Of a stretch of 64,000 nucleotides of DNA, positions 63,066 through 64,000 are shown in pieces (position 1 is the stretch's first letter; each line of letters starts with the position of its first letter). This DNA is from an uncultured Sunxiuqinia sp. (GTDB lineage Bacteria > Bacteroidota > Bacteroidia > Bacteroidales > Prolixibacteraceae). The translations under genes and the position numbers were made by a program. The DNA is taken from NCBI RefSeq assembly GCF_963678245.1, contig NZ_OY782770.1, forward strand, positions 496,001 through 560,000, written 5' to 3'. The notes under the pieces were generated by a model. That model was not told the origin of the DNA and ran no database searches. It worked only from the letters and a program-made list of their open reading frames with translations.

Positions 63066-64000
63066 TTAATAGATTTCTTCAGTTTGGTGGTAACCATCTG
63101 CAACTACCGTGGAAGAGATATTGTCGTTATTCACCAGAATTGGCTCAAGCAAATAAGCAGGAACAAGTCGCTTGCCATTACTTACTGTCGTGTAGTCTTT
63201 TTCAATAGTCTCCTCTTTTGCCAATTTGATAGCTACCTCAGCCGCTTTCTTAGACATGTCGCCCAAGGGTTTATAGATAGTGGCTGTATGATTTCCTTTG
63301 ACAATTTCTTTGATTATCTCCAAATCAGCATCCTGGCTCACAATTTTAACTTTTCCCAATAATCCAGCTTCGTTTAATGCCCGATGAACTCCATACGCAA
63401 TTTCATCTGAGCCTGCAATTATAACATCGATCGAACTATCGTTTTGAGCTAAAATTTCGTTGGTGCAGCGATAACCTTCTTCGGGAGTCCAGCTGGAAGT
63501 ATATTCACTATAAACGATTTGAATATCTCCTGATTCAACCTTTTCCTGAAGTTCATTCATTTGTCCGATAAACAACAACAACGCGTTGTTGTCATTCTCG
63601 TTGCCAATAATTAAAGCATATTTACCTGTTGGCACAATTGAGGTCATGTATTCAGCCTGTAGCTCGCCCACCCGAACACTGTTTGTCGTGATATAAAAAT
63701 CCAGGTCACAATTTCGAATTAATCGGTCGTAAGCAATTACCTTCACCTCTTCACGATGGGCAGCCTCAATAATTTCCGCAGCTTCATTTTGATTAGAAGA
63801 AACAACAATCAACACATCTACTCCCTGTTCGATCAGATCTTTTGCCTGCCTGTTTTGCTTCGCTTGATCATTGTCCGCGTCTCTAAAAATAACCTCGCCA
63901 CCCAATTTTTCAATATTATCTGTAATCAAAGATTTATCTCGCTCCCATCGTTCGTGATCCAATGAGTGCATCAACAACCCCACTTTTACAGTTGACTTTT
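63066..64000 (-). CDS. Sugar ABC transporter substrate-binding protein, XylF-like (5' end outside window)
   Basis: A partial gene open to the window end; at least 311 codons are visible, and the lead-in KSTVKVGLLMHS looks like the mature start of a periplasmic binding protein, so only the signal peptide should be missing. The type I fold is recognised by RDADNDQAKQNRQAKDLIEQ, VDVLIVVSSNQNEAAEI, VKVIAYDRLIRNCDLDFYIT, IAGSDEIAYGVHRAL and KIVSQDADLEII. The xylose-binding protein group is the closest by motif. It may serve an ABC transporter upstream, outside the window. Confidence 0.88.
   Translation of the reverse strand, partial: KSTVKVGLLMHSLDHERWERDKSLITDNIEKLGGEVIFRDADNDQAKQNRQAKDLIEQGVDVLIVVSSNQNEAAEIIEAAHREEVKVIAYDRLIRNCDLDFYITTNSVRVGELQAEYMTSIVPTGKYALIIGNENDNNALLLFIGQMNELQEKVESGDIQIVYSEYTSSWTPEEGYRCTNEILAQNDSSIDVIIAGSDEIAYGVHRALNEAGLLGKVKIVSQDADLEIIKEIVKGNHTATIYKPLGDMSKKAAEVAIKLAKEETIEKDYTTVSNGKRLVPAYLLEPILVNNDNISSTVVADGYHQTEEIY

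Noticed and set aside
1-64000. CRISPR arrays, tRNA or rRNA genes
   Set aside because: No regularly spaced repeat arrays, tRNA cloverleaf patterns or rRNA core sequences were seen in the intergenic regions.

Overview
The window comes from a Bacteroidota chromosome, most likely from the Marinilabiliales/Prolixibacteraceae side of the phylum (the family placement is inference). The evidence is Bacteroidota-type promoter boxes (TAnnTTTG), an S46 dipeptidyl peptidase, a glycine/serine-lipid acyltransferase pair, MurE with the meso-DAP motif, MraY with a long insert, and moderately AT-rich coding DNA. No rRNA, tRNA or CRISPR array was seen.

Layout. 1-9 kb: end of a two-component pair, a CPA2 antiporter, an SDR enzyme, lepA, a LpxB-N-like membrane protein, a nucleotide-sugar epimerase and a small TolQ/ExbB-like protein. 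9.1-11 kb: a LytS/LytTR two-component pair. 11-14.1 kb: a small accessory island with the C-terminal stub of a restriction-modification gene, an AT-rich FRG-domain gene, a RhuM gene and the 3' end of a group II intron. 14.1-15.1 kb: a GH43-like lipoprotein.

15.2-32.1 kb: a complete minus-strand division and cell wall (dcw) operon of 15 genes in the order mraZ, rsmH, ftsL, ftsI, murE, mraY, murD, ftsW, murG, murC, ftsQ, ftsA, ftsZ-B, ftsZ-A, yqeY. Genes overlap or nearly touch, and a four-box MraZ operator lies upstream. The unusual part is the tandem ftsZ pair. The distal copy (ftsZ-A) is canonical. The proximal copy (ftsZ-B) keeps the GTPase residues but lacks the usual C-terminal FtsA/ZipA-binding peptide and ends in a tail that matches the amphipathic membrane helix at the end of FtsA, including at the DNA level. 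This is the best candidate for an undescribed system here: a second, possibly self-tethering FtsZ.

32.4-48 kb: the GlsA/GlsB-like lipid acyltransferases, an amidophosphoribosyltransferase-like gene with a SPOR gene, AhpD-like and NifX-like genes, yjjX, a GNAT enzyme, a ferritin-like/VIT iron transporter, an AlbA-domain protein, an archaemetzincin-like lipoprotein, an alkaline phosphatase, a BASS transporter, a PlsC-type acyltransferase, a membrane histidine kinase and a DEAD-box helicase. 48-64 kb: dprA, aroB-aroA, yebC, apbE with a small membrane protein, Fe-type sod, a DUF4870 protein, an ADP-forming acyl-CoA synthetase, a universal stress protein, an outer-membrane-like protein, a DPP11-type S46 peptidase and a partial sugar-binding protein. 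Many convergent gene pairs share strong bidirectional hairpin terminators.
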